Assembly (NCBI RefSeq): GCF_002911665.1
Contig: NZ_MTBP01000001.1
Span: forward strand, 2,356,001-2,420,000
DNA length: 64,000 nt
Direction of reading: 5' to 3'
Source of the DNA: Actinomadura rubteroloni
Lineage (GTDB): Bacteria > Actinomycetota > Actinomycetes > Streptosporangiales > Streptosporangiaceae
In this document: positions 7,535-15,601 of the stretch, in pieces
How positions within the stretch are numbered: position 1 is the first letter of the stretch
How the letters are laid out: every line of letters starts with the position of its first letter
Notes under the pieces: model-generated
Databases searched by the model: none
What the model was told of the DNA's origin: nothing
The model's input: the letters and a program-made list of their open reading frames with translations, nothing else
Position numbers and translations under genes: made by a program

Positions 7535-8977
7535 TTGACCCACACCGCAGGCGCCGGGCGGCCACGCACCGGCGCCACGTTCCTCGTCCTCTGCCTCGGC
7601 ATCCTGTCCTACGCCCTGTCGCAGTCCCTCGTCTCGCCCGTCCTGCCCACGATCCAGCACCACCTGCACACGTCGCAGAGCACGGTGACCTGGGTCATGA
7701 CGGCCTACCTGCTGTCGGCGTCGGTCGCGACGCCCGTCCTCGGCAAGATCGGGGACGTCGTCGGCAAGGAGCGCATGCTGCTCGTCGCGCTGCTCGCGCT
7801 CGGGGCGGGCTCGCTGCTGGCGGCGCTCGCCTCGTCCATCGGCGTCATGATCGCGGCGCGGGTGATCCAGGGCGTCGGGGGCGGCGTGCTGCCCCTGGTC
7901 TTCGGGATCATCCGCGACGAGTTCCCGCGCGACCGCGTCTCCGGCGCGATCGGGACGGCGGCGGCGCTCATGGGCGTCGGCGGCGGCCTCGGCATCGTCG
8001 TCGCCGGGCCGATCGTCAACACGCTCGACTACCGCTGGCTGTTCTGGCTCCCGCTGATCGTCATCGCGGTCGCCGCGGTCGCGACGCACCTGTTCGTCCC
8101 CGAGTCCCCGGTGCGCGCCCCCGGCCGGATCAACCTGCCCGCCGCCGCGCTGCTGTCGGCCTGGCTGGTCGCGCTGCTCGTCCCGATCAGCGAGGGCTCG
8201 CGGTGGGGCTGGACGTCCGGCCGCGTCCTCGGGCTGCTCGCGCTCGCGGTCCTGCTCGCCGCCGCCTGGATCGCGGTGGAACTGCGCTCGGCCGAACCGC
8301 TCATCGACATGCGCATGATGCGGCTCCCCGCCGTCTGGACGACGAACCTCGTCGCGCTGCTGTTCGGCCTCGGCCTGTACTCGCTCATGGCGTTCCTGCC
8401 CGCGTTCGTGCAGACGCCGCCGTCCGCCGGCTACGGGTTCGGCGCGAGCGTCACGGCGTCGGGCGTGTTCCTGCTGCCGATGACGGTCACGATGTTCTTC
8501 AGCGGCCTCGCGGCGGGACGGCTGGGACTGCGGTTCGGGGCGCGTGCCGTCCTCGCGCTCGGCGCGGTGCTGCTGATCCCGTCGATGGTGCTGCTGGCCA
8601 CCGCGCACGCCGAGCGCTGGACGATCTACCTGGTCGCCGCGCTGTGCGGGGCCGGGATCGGGTTCGCGTTCTCGGCGCTGTCCGCGCTGATCGTGACGGC
8701 CGTGCCGCCCGCGCAGACCGGTGCCGCGAGCGGCATGAACGCCAACATCCGGACGATCGGCGGGTCCATCGGCACCGCCGTGACCGGGTCGATCATCACG
8801 TCCGGCGCGGTCGGCGGCCTGCCGAGGGAGTCCGGGTACACGCACGGGTTCTGGTTCCTGGCGGGGGCGGCGGCCGTCGCGCTCGCCACCACGCTCCTCG
8901 TGCCGAAGGCGCGCCGCGCCACCGTCGCCGAACCGGTGCGGGAGGCCGGGACGCTCGTCCCGGCGGCCGATAATTGA
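7535..8977 (+). CDS. MFS exporter, DHA2 family (14 helices)
   Basis: A transporter of about 480 residues. It shows motif A-like GKIGDVVGKERM, motif C-like ALMGVGGGLGIVVAGP and a helix-1 region YALSQSLVSPVLPTIQ, where the usual Asp is replaced, suggesting a different substrate range from its neighbour. About 14 helices are visible. The start is uncertain: TTG 7535 gives an N-terminus of normal length but no clear ribosome binding site; translation from 7472 would read through the palindrome. The TetR gene begins 5 bases after the stop, so the two are probably co-transcribed and the regulator likely controls the exporter. Confidence 0.88.
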   Translation: MTHTAGAGRPRTGATFLVLCLGILSYALSQSLVSPVLPTIQHHLHTSQSTVTWVMTAYLLSASVATPVLGKIGDVVGKERMLLVALLALGAGSLLAALASSIGVMIAARVIQGVGGGVLPLVFGIIRDEFPRDRVSGAIGTAAALMGVGGGLGIVVAGPIVNTLDYRWLFWLPLIVIAVAAVATHLFVPESPVRAPGRINLPAAALLSAWLVALLVPISEGSRWGWTSGRVLGLLALAVLLAAAWIAVELRSAEPLIDMRMMRLPAVWTTNLVALLFGLGLYSLMAFLPAFVQTPPSAGYGFGASVTASGVFLLPMTVTMFFSGLAAGRLGLRFGARAVLALGAVLLIPSMVLLATAHAERWTIYLVAALCGAGIGFAFSALSALIVTAVPPAQTGAASGMNANIRTIGGSIGTAVTGSIITSGAVGGLPRESGYTHGFWFLAGAAAVALATTLLVPKARRATVAEPVREAGTLVPAADN

Positions 8978-8981
8978 CCCC

Positions 8982-9608
8982 ATGGTCACCGCAGACGCCC
9001 GTCCGCTCCGCCGCGACGCCGCCCGCAACCTCGAACGGGTGGTCGCCGCCGCCCGGGAACTGTTCGCCGAACAGGGCCTGGACGCCAGCGTGGAGAGCAT
9101 CGCCGCGCGGGCGGGCGTCGGCATGGGGACGGTCTACCGGCGCTTCCCCACGAAAGAGGCGCTGATCGAGTTCCTGGTGGCGCAGGTCGTCCGGGACTCG
9201 CTCGGCCTCGCCCGGCGGGCGCTGGACGAGCGCGACGGCACCGGGCTGGCGTCGCTCCTGCGCGGCATGGGCGAACTCCAGGCCGCGCACCGGGGCTGCC
9301 TGCGGCGGCTGTGGGCGGGGCTGCCGTCGGCCGAGCGGCGGGAGTTCCGGTCGATCGTGCGGGAACTGCTCGTCCGTGCGCAGGACGCCGGGACGGTCCG
9401 GCCCGATCTGGCGGACGGGGACGCGCTCGTCCTGTTCTGGTCGCTGCGGCACATCGTCGAGCTGACCGTCGGGGTGGACCCGGACGCGTGGCGGCGGCAC
9501 CTGGACGTCCTGCTCGCCGGGATCGCCCCGTCGGACCGTCCGCTCGCGCACCGGCCGCCGACCCACGCCGAACTGGACGAGATCCAGGCCCGCCATTCCG
9601 CCCGCTGA
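8982..9608 (+). CDS. TetR/AcrR family repressor
   Basis: A 208-residue regulator. The N-terminal helix-turn-helix covers about 18-65: ARELFAEQGLDASVESIAARAGVGMGTVYRRFPTKEAL is the textbook TetR pattern, with the recognition helix at GVGMGTVYRRF. The C-terminal ligand domain is all-alpha and unassignable. It lies directly behind the exporter, the common arrangement for local, drug-relieved repression; the palindrome at 7461-7488 is the obvious candidate site. It converges with the AhpD-like gene with only 6 bases between stops. Confidence 0.92.
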   Translation: MVTADARPLRRDAARNLERVVAAARELFAEQGLDASVESIAARAGVGMGTVYRRFPTKEALIEFLVAQVVRDSLGLARRALDERDGTGLASLLRGMGELQAAHRGCLRRLWAGLPSAERREFRSIVRELLVRAQDAGTVRPDLADGDALVLFWSLRHIVELTVGVDPDAWRRHLDVLLAGIAPSDRPLAHRPPTHAELDEIQARHSAR

Positions 9609-9614
9609 AAAACG

Positions 9615-10142
9615 TCAGGCATAACCGCCGGTGGCGAGCCCGCGCGCCATCATCGCGTAAACGCCGGGATCGGCCGGGGCCGTCGTCGCGAGGCCGTCCA
9701 CATAACGGTTGTACATGCAGAACGCGGCGGCGATGAGAATCGCGTCGTGGATCTCCTGGTCGGCCGCGCCCGCCGTTTTCGCGTCCGCGACGAGTTCGGG
9801 CGTCACGGCCGTCCCGCCGCGCTGGACGGCCTCGGCCAGGCGCAGCAGCGCGCGGAGCCGGGGCGTGACCGGCGCGGCGTCCAGATCGGCCGTGACCTGG
9901 CCGAGGACGGAGTCGTCGCCCAGGAGTTCGGCCGCGCACGCCCCGTGCGACCCGGCGCAGAAACCGCACGCGTTCAGTTCCGAAACGTAGGCGGCGATCA
10001 ATTCCCGCTCGCCCGTGGAAAGAAGACCCGGCCCGCGCAGCAGCGCCTCGGCGAGCGCCCGCAGCGGCCCCGCCGTCTCCGGCCGGTAGGCGAGCAGGGC
10101 GGGAAGTCCGGGCAGTTCGCTGCCGAGGTCGATATGCGGCAC
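9615..10142 (-). CDS. AhpD-like carboxymuconolactone decarboxylase family protein
   Basis: A 175-residue helical protein with the redox motif CGFCAGSH (CxxC followed by His), as in AhpD and peroxidase-related enzymes of the CMD family. Flanking ERELIAAYVSELNACGFC and DAILIAAAFCMYNRYVDGLA are the usual helices around the active site. It probably acts as a cytosolic thiol-dependent peroxidase or reductase. GTG 10142 is chosen because GGAGG lies five bases upstream; a GTG at 10148 would overlap the ribosome binding site. Confidence 0.85.
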   Translation of the reverse strand: MPHIDLGSELPGLPALLAYRPETAGPLRALAEALLRGPGLLSTGERELIAAYVSELNACGFCAGSHGACAAELLGDDSVLGQVTADLDAAPVTPRLRALLRLAEAVQRGGTAVTPELVADAKTAGAADQEIHDAILIAAAFCMYNRYVDGLATTAPADPGVYAMMARGLATGGYA

Positions 10143-10187
10143 GGGCACCTCCGAGAAAGGATGATCAGCGGCACCCTAGCGGCGCGG

Positions 10188-10973
10188 TCAGGGTTTGCGG
10201 GCCACTCCACCGAAGGTCATGACCTCGTCCGGAAGGCCCCACCGGTTCGGGAGCGGGCGCCACCGCGAGCACGACACGACACCCGGTTCGAGGAGTTCGA
10301 GCCCGTCGAAGTAGGCGGTGATCTGGCCGGCGCCGCGCGCCCGGATCGGGTGCGGCGTGCCCGACTCGTTCCACACGCGCATCGCGGTGCGGGTGGCCTC
10401 GACGTCCAGGCACGCGTGGGTGAGGACGAGGTGGCTGCCGGACGGCAGGGCGTCCACGAGCGTCCCGACGATCCGGGCCGCCTCGGCGTCGTCGGTGAAC
10501 AGGTGCAGGATCGCGAGCAGCATCAGCGCGACCGGACGGTCCAGGTCCAGCGTCGCGGATGCGGCGGCCAGGATCCGCCCGGGGTCGCGGGCGTCGGCGT
10601 CCACGTAGCTCGTCGCGCCCTCGGGCGTGCTGGTCAGCAGCGCGCGGGCGTGCGACAGGACGAGCGGGTCGTTGTCGACGTAGACGATCCGCGCGTCGGG
10701 GGCGAGGCGCTGCGCCATCTCGTGGGTGTTGTCGGCCGTGGGCAGGCCCGTCCCGACGTCGAGGAACTGCCGGATCCCGGCCTCGTGCACGAGCGGCGCC
10801 ATGACGCGGCCGAGGAACTGCCGGTCGGCGCGGGCGGCGGCGGCGATGCCGGGCACGTGCCGCGCGACCTCCTCGCCCGCGCGGCGGTCGGCCTCGTAGT
10901 GGTCCTTGCCGCCGAGCCAGTAGTTCCACACGCGCGCCGAGACCGGCCGGTTGACGTTGACCTCCGCGTCCAT
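10188..10973 (-). CDS. SAM-dependent methyltransferase, SAV2177/DUF574 family
   Basis: A 261-residue protein opening with NRPVSARVWNYWLGGKDHYE, the signature start of the actinomycete SAV2177 (DUF574) methyltransferase-fold family. The SAM-binding loop is FLDVGTGLPT with a following VYVDNDPLVLSHA acidic loop. These proteins occur in many copies in Streptomyces-type genomes and have no agreed substrate. Start 10973 is chosen from the family; an ATG three codons earlier is possible. It diverges from the next methyltransferase across a short control region. Confidence 0.88.
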   Translation of the reverse strand: MDAEVNVNRPVSARVWNYWLGGKDHYEADRRAGEEVARHVPGIAAAARADRQFLGRVMAPLVHEAGIRQFLDVGTGLPTADNTHEMAQRLAPDARIVYVDNDPLVLSHARALLTSTPEGATSYVDADARDPGRILAAASATLDLDRPVALMLLAILHLFTDDAEAARIVGTLVDALPSGSHLVLTHACLDVEATRTAMRVWNESGTPHPIRARGAGQITAYFDGLELLEPGVVSCSRWRPLPNRWGLPDEVMTFGGVARKP

Positions 10974-11000
10974 GGCGCACATCGTCGCACATGTCCGACG

Positions 11001-11026
11001 TCTCACATAATGAGATTCACTTCTCA
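11001..11026. promoter_or_regulatory. Triple TCTCA inverted-repeat element between divergent methyltransferases
   Basis: Three alternating arms, TCTCA (11001-11005), TGAGA (11011-11015) and TCTCA (11022-11026), form two overlapping palindromes with 5- and 6-base spacers in an AT-rich patch. It sits midway between the divergent starts at 10973 and 11081, where it could control both promoters. The cognate protein is unknown. Confidence 0.45.
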
Positions 11027-11080
11027 AATAGTGGTCATCGTGTCTAGGGTGCGGAGCAGGCAACGCCACGGGAGGAAGTC

Positions 11081-11872
11081 ATGACCAGCTACACCCACGG
11101 CCACCACGCGACCGTCCTGAGTTCGCACGAGTGGCGCACCGCCGAGAACTCCGCCCCCCACCTGCTGCCGCACCTGACGCCGGACGCGGAGGTCCTGGAC
11201 GTCGGCTGCGGCCCCGGCACGATCACCGCCGGCATCGCCGCCCGCGTCGCCCGCGTCACCGGGATCGACGCGGCGGCGGCCGTCCTGGAGCGGGCCGCCG
11301 CGCACGCCCGCGAGCAGGGCGCGGCGAACGTCGCGTTCGCGGTCGGCGACGTCCACGCGCTGGACTTCCCGGACGACTCGTTCGACGTCGTCCACGCCCA
11401 CCAGGTGCTGCAGCACATCGCCGACCCGGTGCGGGCGCTGGCCGAGATGCGGCGCGTGTGCCGGCCGGGCGGGATCGTCGCCGCCCGCGAGGCCGACTTC
11501 GGCGGCATGGTCTGGTACCCGGACCCGCCGGGCATGGACGCCTGGCGCCCCGTCTACGAGAAGGTGGCGCGCGGTAACGGCGGCGAGCCGCACGCGGGCC
11601 GCCGCCTGGTCGCCTGGGCGCACGCGGCCGGGTTCGCCGACGTCACCGCGACCGTCTCGTCCTGGTGCTACGCCACGCCGCAGGAGCGCGAGTGGTGGAG
11701 CGAGACGTGGGGCGGACGGATGGTCCACTCCAACGTCGCCGAGGCGGCCGTGGCGGGCGGCCACGCGACCCGCGCCGAACTGGACGCGATCTACGCGGGC
11801 TGGAAGGAGTGGGCGGCCGACGCCGACGGCTGGTTCACCGTCCCGCACGGCGAGATCGTCTGCCGCGCCTGA
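11081..11872 (+). CDS. Class I SAM-dependent methyltransferase (UbiE-like)
   Basis: A 263-residue enzyme. Motif I is VLDVGCGPGTITAGIA (about 38-53), motif II acidic loop GIDAAAAVLERA, and the post-motif VVHAHQVLQHIADPVRALAEM is typical of the Methyltransf_11 group. The C-terminal half has aromatic-rich segments (EWWSETWGGRM, EWAADADGWF) that may form the substrate pocket. GGGAGGAAGTC before the ATG fixes the start. It likely methylates a small molecule; the substrate is not inferable. Its end converges with the acetolactate synthase-like gene. Confidence 0.9.
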   Translation: MTSYTHGHHATVLSSHEWRTAENSAPHLLPHLTPDAEVLDVGCGPGTITAGIAARVARVTGIDAAAAVLERAAAHAREQGAANVAFAVGDVHALDFPDDSFDVVHAHQVLQHIADPVRALAEMRRVCRPGGIVAAREADFGGMVWYPDPPGMDAWRPVYEKVARGNGGEPHAGRRLVAWAHAAGFADVTATVSSWCYATPQEREWWSETWGGRMVHSNVAEAAVAGGHATRAELDAIYAGWKEWAADADGWFTVPHGEIVCRA

Positions 11873-11891
11873 CCCGCGGCGCCGCGCGGAC

Positions 11892-13547
11892 CTAGAACGG
11901 GTCGGTCAGCTCGCCGAGCCGGTCGGTCAGTTCCAGGTTCGCGCGGTAGTCCACCGGGACGGTCACCACCGACACCCCGTCGTCGGCGAGCGCCTTGCGC
12001 AGCGTGGGCAGCAACTCCCCGGCGGACGTCACCCGATAACCGCGCGCCCCGAAACTCTCGGCGTAGGTGACGAAGTCGGGATTGCCGAACCCGATGTTGG
12101 AGCTGCGGCCGAGTTCCAGGTCCATCTTCCAGCCGATCAGGCCGTAGGCGCCGTCCTCCCAGATCAGGACCGTGATCGGGACGTTCTCCCGGACGGCCGT
12201 CTCCAGCTCCTGCGAGTTCATGAGAAACGCGCCGTCCCCGGTCGCGGCGAGGACGCGGCGGTCGGGACGGGCGAGCTTCGCCGCGATCGCGCCCGGCACC
12301 GCGAACCCCATCGACGACAGCCCGTTCGACACCAGCAGCGTGTTCGGCTCGTACGTCGGGTACATCCGCGCCATCCACATCTTCACCGCGCCGGTGTCGG
12401 CGAGCACGATGTCCTCGCGTCCCATGGCGGCGCGGATGTCGGCGACGACCCGGCGCGGCGACAGCGGGAAGCCGTCCTCGGCGCGGCCCTGCTCCAGCTC
12501 GGCGCGCAGCAGCTCGCGGATCTTCTCGCCCGTCCCGGCGCCCGCGAACCGGCGGTGGACGGAGTCGGCGAGCTGCCGCAGCGTCCGGGAGATGTCGCCC
12601 TGGATGCCGACCGTGACCGTGTAGTGGTCGTCCACCTCGGCGGGGCTCTGGTGGATGTGCAGGATCTGCTTGTCGCCGTCGGGGTTGATCTTGACGGGGT
12701 CGAACTCCTGCAGCTCGTACCCGACGGTGATGAGCACGTCGGCGCGGTCCAGGCCGAAGTTCACGTAGTCGTGCCGCATGAACCCGACGGCGCCGAGCGC
12801 GAGCCGGTGGTCGTCGGGGAAGACGCCCTTGCCGTTGAACGTCGTCGCGACCGGCACGCCGAGCGTCTCGGCGAAGTGCACCAGCGCCTCGCCCGCGTGG
12901 GCGCGCGTCGCGCCGTGCCCGGCCACCACGACCGGCTGCCGCGCCATCGCGATCACGTCGGCGGCGCGGGCGATCTGCGCGGGCGACGGCTCCTGCGGCC
13001 GGACGACGTTCACCGCGAGCGGCTTCAGGGTCTCCGGGACGGGCGCGGACTCGACGTCCTCGGGAATCGCCAGGTACACCGCGCCCGGCCGTTCGGTCTG
13101 CGCGGTCTTGAACGCCTTGCGGACCATCTCCGGCAGCGCCTCGGCCGTCGGCGTCAGGTCCGCCCACTTGGTGATCGGGCGGAACAGCGACACGAGGTCG
13201 ATGACCTGGTGCGACTCCTTGTAGATGCGGTCCAGACCGACCTGCGCCGAGATCGCCACCACCGGCGTGCTGTTGGTCGTCGCGTCGGCGACGCCGAGCT
13301 GCAGGTTGATCGCCCCCGGGCCGAGCGTGGCCGAGGCGACGCCGGCCCGTCCGGTCAGCCGCCCGTAGATCTCCGCCATGAACGCCGCGCCCTGCTCGTG
13401 CCGGACGAGGACATAGCGGATCGACGAGTCGTTGAGCGCGTCGACGAAATGGATGTTCTCCTCGCCCGGGATGCCGAAGACGTACTCGACCCCTTCGGCC
13501 TCCAGGATGCGGACGAGCAGCCGGGCGGCGTCGGCCTGCGTGGACAT
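11892..13547 (-). CDS. Acetolactate synthase large-subunit-like ThDP enzyme
   Basis: A 551-residue thiamine-diphosphate enzyme with the three-domain plan: Pyr domain with the catalytic Glu in VLVRHEQGAAFMAEIYGR, a central domain, and a PP domain with GDGAFLMNSQELETA for ThDP-Mg binding. The family condenses pyruvate to acetolactate. No regulatory small subunit is adjacent, which favours a catabolic or stand-alone role over the IlvBN pathway. ATG 13547 follows AGAAGGA. A GC-rich hairpin (GCCCGCGG/CCGCGGGC, near 13572-13589) lies in the leader. A related decarboxylase or ligase activity is possible. Confidence 0.85.
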   Translation of the reverse strand: MSTQADAARLLVRILEAEGVEYVFGIPGEENIHFVDALNDSSIRYVLVRHEQGAAFMAEIYGRLTGRAGVASATLGPGAINLQLGVADATTNSTPVVAISAQVGLDRIYKESHQVIDLVSLFRPITKWADLTPTAEALPEMVRKAFKTAQTERPGAVYLAIPEDVESAPVPETLKPLAVNVVRPQEPSPAQIARAADVIAMARQPVVVAGHGATRAHAGEALVHFAETLGVPVATTFNGKGVFPDDHRLALGAVGFMRHDYVNFGLDRADVLITVGYELQEFDPVKINPDGDKQILHIHQSPAEVDDHYTVTVGIQGDISRTLRQLADSVHRRFAGAGTGEKIRELLRAELEQGRAEDGFPLSPRRVVADIRAAMGREDIVLADTGAVKMWMARMYPTYEPNTLLVSNGLSSMGFAVPGAIAAKLARPDRRVLAATGDGAFLMNSQELETAVRENVPITVLIWEDGAYGLIGWKMDLELGRSSNIGFGNPDFVTYAESFGARGYRVTSAGELLPTLRKALADDGVSVVTVPVDYRANLELTDRLGELTDPF

Positions 13548-13676
13548 CGGGTGTCCTTCTTCCAGTCGCGGCGCCCGCGGACCCGCGGGCATCCTTCTCA
13601 GCGTCGACTCCCATTCGATCATTCCGCTTCGCCGGTGTGGCGCCGCCCACCCCGTGAAGCGCCGGACGGCCGCCGG

Positions 13677-13874
13677 TCAGGCCCCGCGCACCGAGTCCAG
13701 CAGCGCGCTCCAGCCGGTGCTGGACAGGACCAGGGCCGGGCCCTGCGGGTCCTTGGAGTCGCGGACGACGCACCGTCCGCCGGCCAGGTCCGCCACCTCG
13801 ACGCACTGCTCCCCGCTGCCGCTGTGGGAGGAGGTGCGCCAGCAGCCGCCGGTGTCGCGCCGCGTTTTCGTCAC
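13677..13874 (-). CDS. DUF397 domain protein
   Basis: A 65-residue protein with the DUF397 pattern: WRTSSHSGSGEQCVEVA, then VVRDSKDP and a W near the end. The GTG start overlaps the stop of the XRE regulator gene (GTGA). XRE(DUF5753)-DUF397 pairs are abundant in mycelial actinomycetes; some (whiJ/abaA-type) affect development, and the pairs have been discussed as regulator-antagonist modules. The partner and the divergent HATPase gene complete that type of cluster here. Confidence 0.93.
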   Translation of the reverse strand: MTKTRRDTGGCWRTSSHSGSGEQCVEVADLAGGRCVVRDSKDPQGPALVLSSTGWSALLDSVRGA

Positions 13875-14713
13875 ATGCCGCTCCTTGCCGCCTCGATCAT
13901 GAGGTGCGCGGATTCCTCGGGGGTGAGGGCCGCCTCCTCGATCCGGCGGAAGCGGTCCCTGTGCTTCGCTATTTCCGCGCTGCTTTCCACATAAACGTCG
14001 CCCATCGTGCCCTCGACGTAGGCGATATCGGGATCGGCGGGGTCGGAATAGGAAAGGATGGTGAAACGTCCGTCAAGTCCGGCGTGTTCCATGGTGGAGA
14101 ACGGCAGCACCTGAACGGTGACAAAGGACCGTTCGCCCATTTTCACAAGTTTGTCCAATTGGGCGGCCATCACCTGGAGCCCGCCGATCGGACGCCGCAG
14201 GGCGCCCTCGTCCATGATCATGTGCAGTCGGGGGGCGTCGGTCCGGTCCAGGATCGCCTGGCGGATCTTGCGGGCGTCCACCCGGCGCTCGATCTGCTCG
14301 CGCGTGGCGAGCAGGCGGCCCGCCGTGATGACGGCGCGCGAGTAGTCCTGCGTCTGGAGCAGGCCGTGGATGAGCTGCGGATCCCAGGTGCGGATCTCCG
14401 AGGCGTCGTCCTCCAGTGCCACATAGCTGCCCGCGAACACGTCGGCGTAGGCCGTCCACCAGCCGCGCCGGCCCGCCTCGCGGGCGAGGGTGAGCAGCGC
14501 GTCCCGGTCGGGGCTCGGGACGCCGTACAGGTCGAGCAGCGCGGCGATGTCGTCGGGTTTGGGGCGGGTCTGGCCGGTCTCCAGACGGGAGACGGTGGCG
14601 CGCGACCAGGCGAGCCGGTCCGCCACGTCCTGGAGGGTGAGGCGCTGCTCCTCGCGCAGCTTGCGCAGCTCGCGGGCCAGCCGGCGACCGCGCACAGTAG
14701 GCCGGTAGGTCAT
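13871..14713 (-). CDS. XRE-family regulator with DUF5753 (WhiJ-like)
   Basis: A 280-residue protein. An N-terminal helix-turn-helix lies at about 12-68 (ELRKLREEQRLTLQDVADRL, SRATVSRLETG). The C-terminal DUF5753 domain includes RTWDPQLIHGLLQTQDYSRA, VTVQVLPFS and a closing E-rich helix. This is the WhiJ/Scr1 type of actinomycete regulator. It forms a GTGA-coupled unit with DUF397 and diverges from a HATPase gene across about 209 bases, presumably its own regulatory region. Confidence 0.93.
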   Translation of the reverse strand: MTYRPTVRGRRLARELRKLREEQRLTLQDVADRLAWSRATVSRLETGQTRPKPDDIAALLDLYGVPSPDRDALLTLAREAGRRGWWTAYADVFAGSYVALEDDASEIRTWDPQLIHGLLQTQDYSRAVITAGRLLATREQIERRVDARKIRQAILDRTDAPRLHMIMDEGALRRPIGGLQVMAAQLDKLVKMGERSFVTVQVLPFSTMEHAGLDGRFTILSYSDPADPDIAYVEGTMGDVYVESSAEIAKHRDRFRRIEEAALTPEESAHLMIEAARSGM

Positions 14714-14922
14714 GGCTAGCGAGTCTTTCCGTCAGCGCGGCGTCGCACAACGTGATTGCCGGAATCCGCAGGGATTGACGAACTCGGTGGAGCAATCTGG
14801 CGAAGCCAGTTGCGCCGCTGAGATTCTCACGAGACGCTGTCGCGTGACGGCTCGGGGACGCAATGTGACGAGTTGCCCAGGGGCGCCCCCGCCCAAGGCG
14901 TCCCGAGCGGGAGGACCGACCC

Positions 14923-15366
14923 GTGAAAGTCTCAGCCCAGACCACCGACCCCCTCGCTCCGCCCGCCGGCTGGACGTGGCCGCTGCCGGACGGCCCCGAG
15001 TGCGCCCGGCACGCCCGCGCCGTCCTGGAGGAGGCGCTGGCCGCGCTCGGCGTGCCCGCCGAGGCGCGCGCCGACGCACGGCTCATGGTCAGCGAGCTGG
15101 CCACCAACGCCCACCAGCACGCGGCCGGGAGCCGTCCGCACGAGCTGTGGCTGTGCCGCGACGCCGCGTCCGGAACGGTCTACTGCGCCGTCTTCGACCG
15201 GGACGCGTCCGCGCGGCTGCCCGGCTACTCCTGGACGTCCGGCGACTGCGGACGCGGCCTCGCGATCGTGCGGGAGCTGTCGGGGGGCCGGTGGGGCACC
15301 GGGGCGGCCGTCGCGCGGATCGGGGAGCCCGAGCCCGGCAAGGCCGTCTGGTTCGCCATTACCTGA
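14923..15366 (+). CDS. ATP-binding protein, anti-sigma RsbW-like HATPase
   Basis: A 147-residue single-domain HATPase_c_2 protein: N-box RLMVSELATNAHQHA, G1-like VFDRDASARLPG and G2-like GDCGRGLAIVRELS. Such stand-alone GHKL ATPases resemble anti-sigma kinases and are the third component of abaA/whiJ-type clusters beside XRE and DUF397 genes, as seen here. The target is unknown. GGGAGGA sits seven bases before GTG 14923. The cobalamin riboswitch starts within 30 bases of its stop. Confidence 0.88.
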   Translation: MKVSAQTTDPLAPPAGWTWPLPDGPECARHARAVLEEALAALGVPAEARADARLMVSELATNAHQHAAGSRPHELWLCRDAASGTVYCAVFDRDASARLPGYSWTSGDCGRGLAIVRELSGGRWGTGAAVARIGEPEPGKAVWFAIT

Positions 15367-15390
15367 CCGTCTTCGTCCAGATCGCCGGGA

Positions 15391-15555
15391 GTGTGCGATC
15401 CTTGCGGACGGCGGACAGGAGGAACCCGGTGCGAATCCGGGGCTGTCCCGCAACTGTGACCGGGGAGCCCGTCCCCACGCTCGACGCCACGGCGGACACG
15501 CCGGAAGGCCCGGGGACGGACGGTGATCCGGGAGCCAGGAGACTCCGGCCGCCGC
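15391..15555 (+). promoter_or_regulatory. Cobalamin (AdoCbl) riboswitch
   Basis: The conserved core is present in order: GGAACCCGGTGCGAATCC (15421-15438), the pseudo-knot-forming GGGGCTGTCCCGCAACTGTG (15439-15458) and the B12 box AGCCAGGAGAC (15533-15543). Approximate ends only. It lies 47 bases before the chelatase ATG on the same strand, so it probably controls the downstream cob operon in response to cobalamin, by translation or early termination. Confidence 0.95.
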
Positions 15556-15601
15556 TTGGACCGCCAACGGGCGTGGACACCCGACGGAAGGACAGTGGGG
15601 C

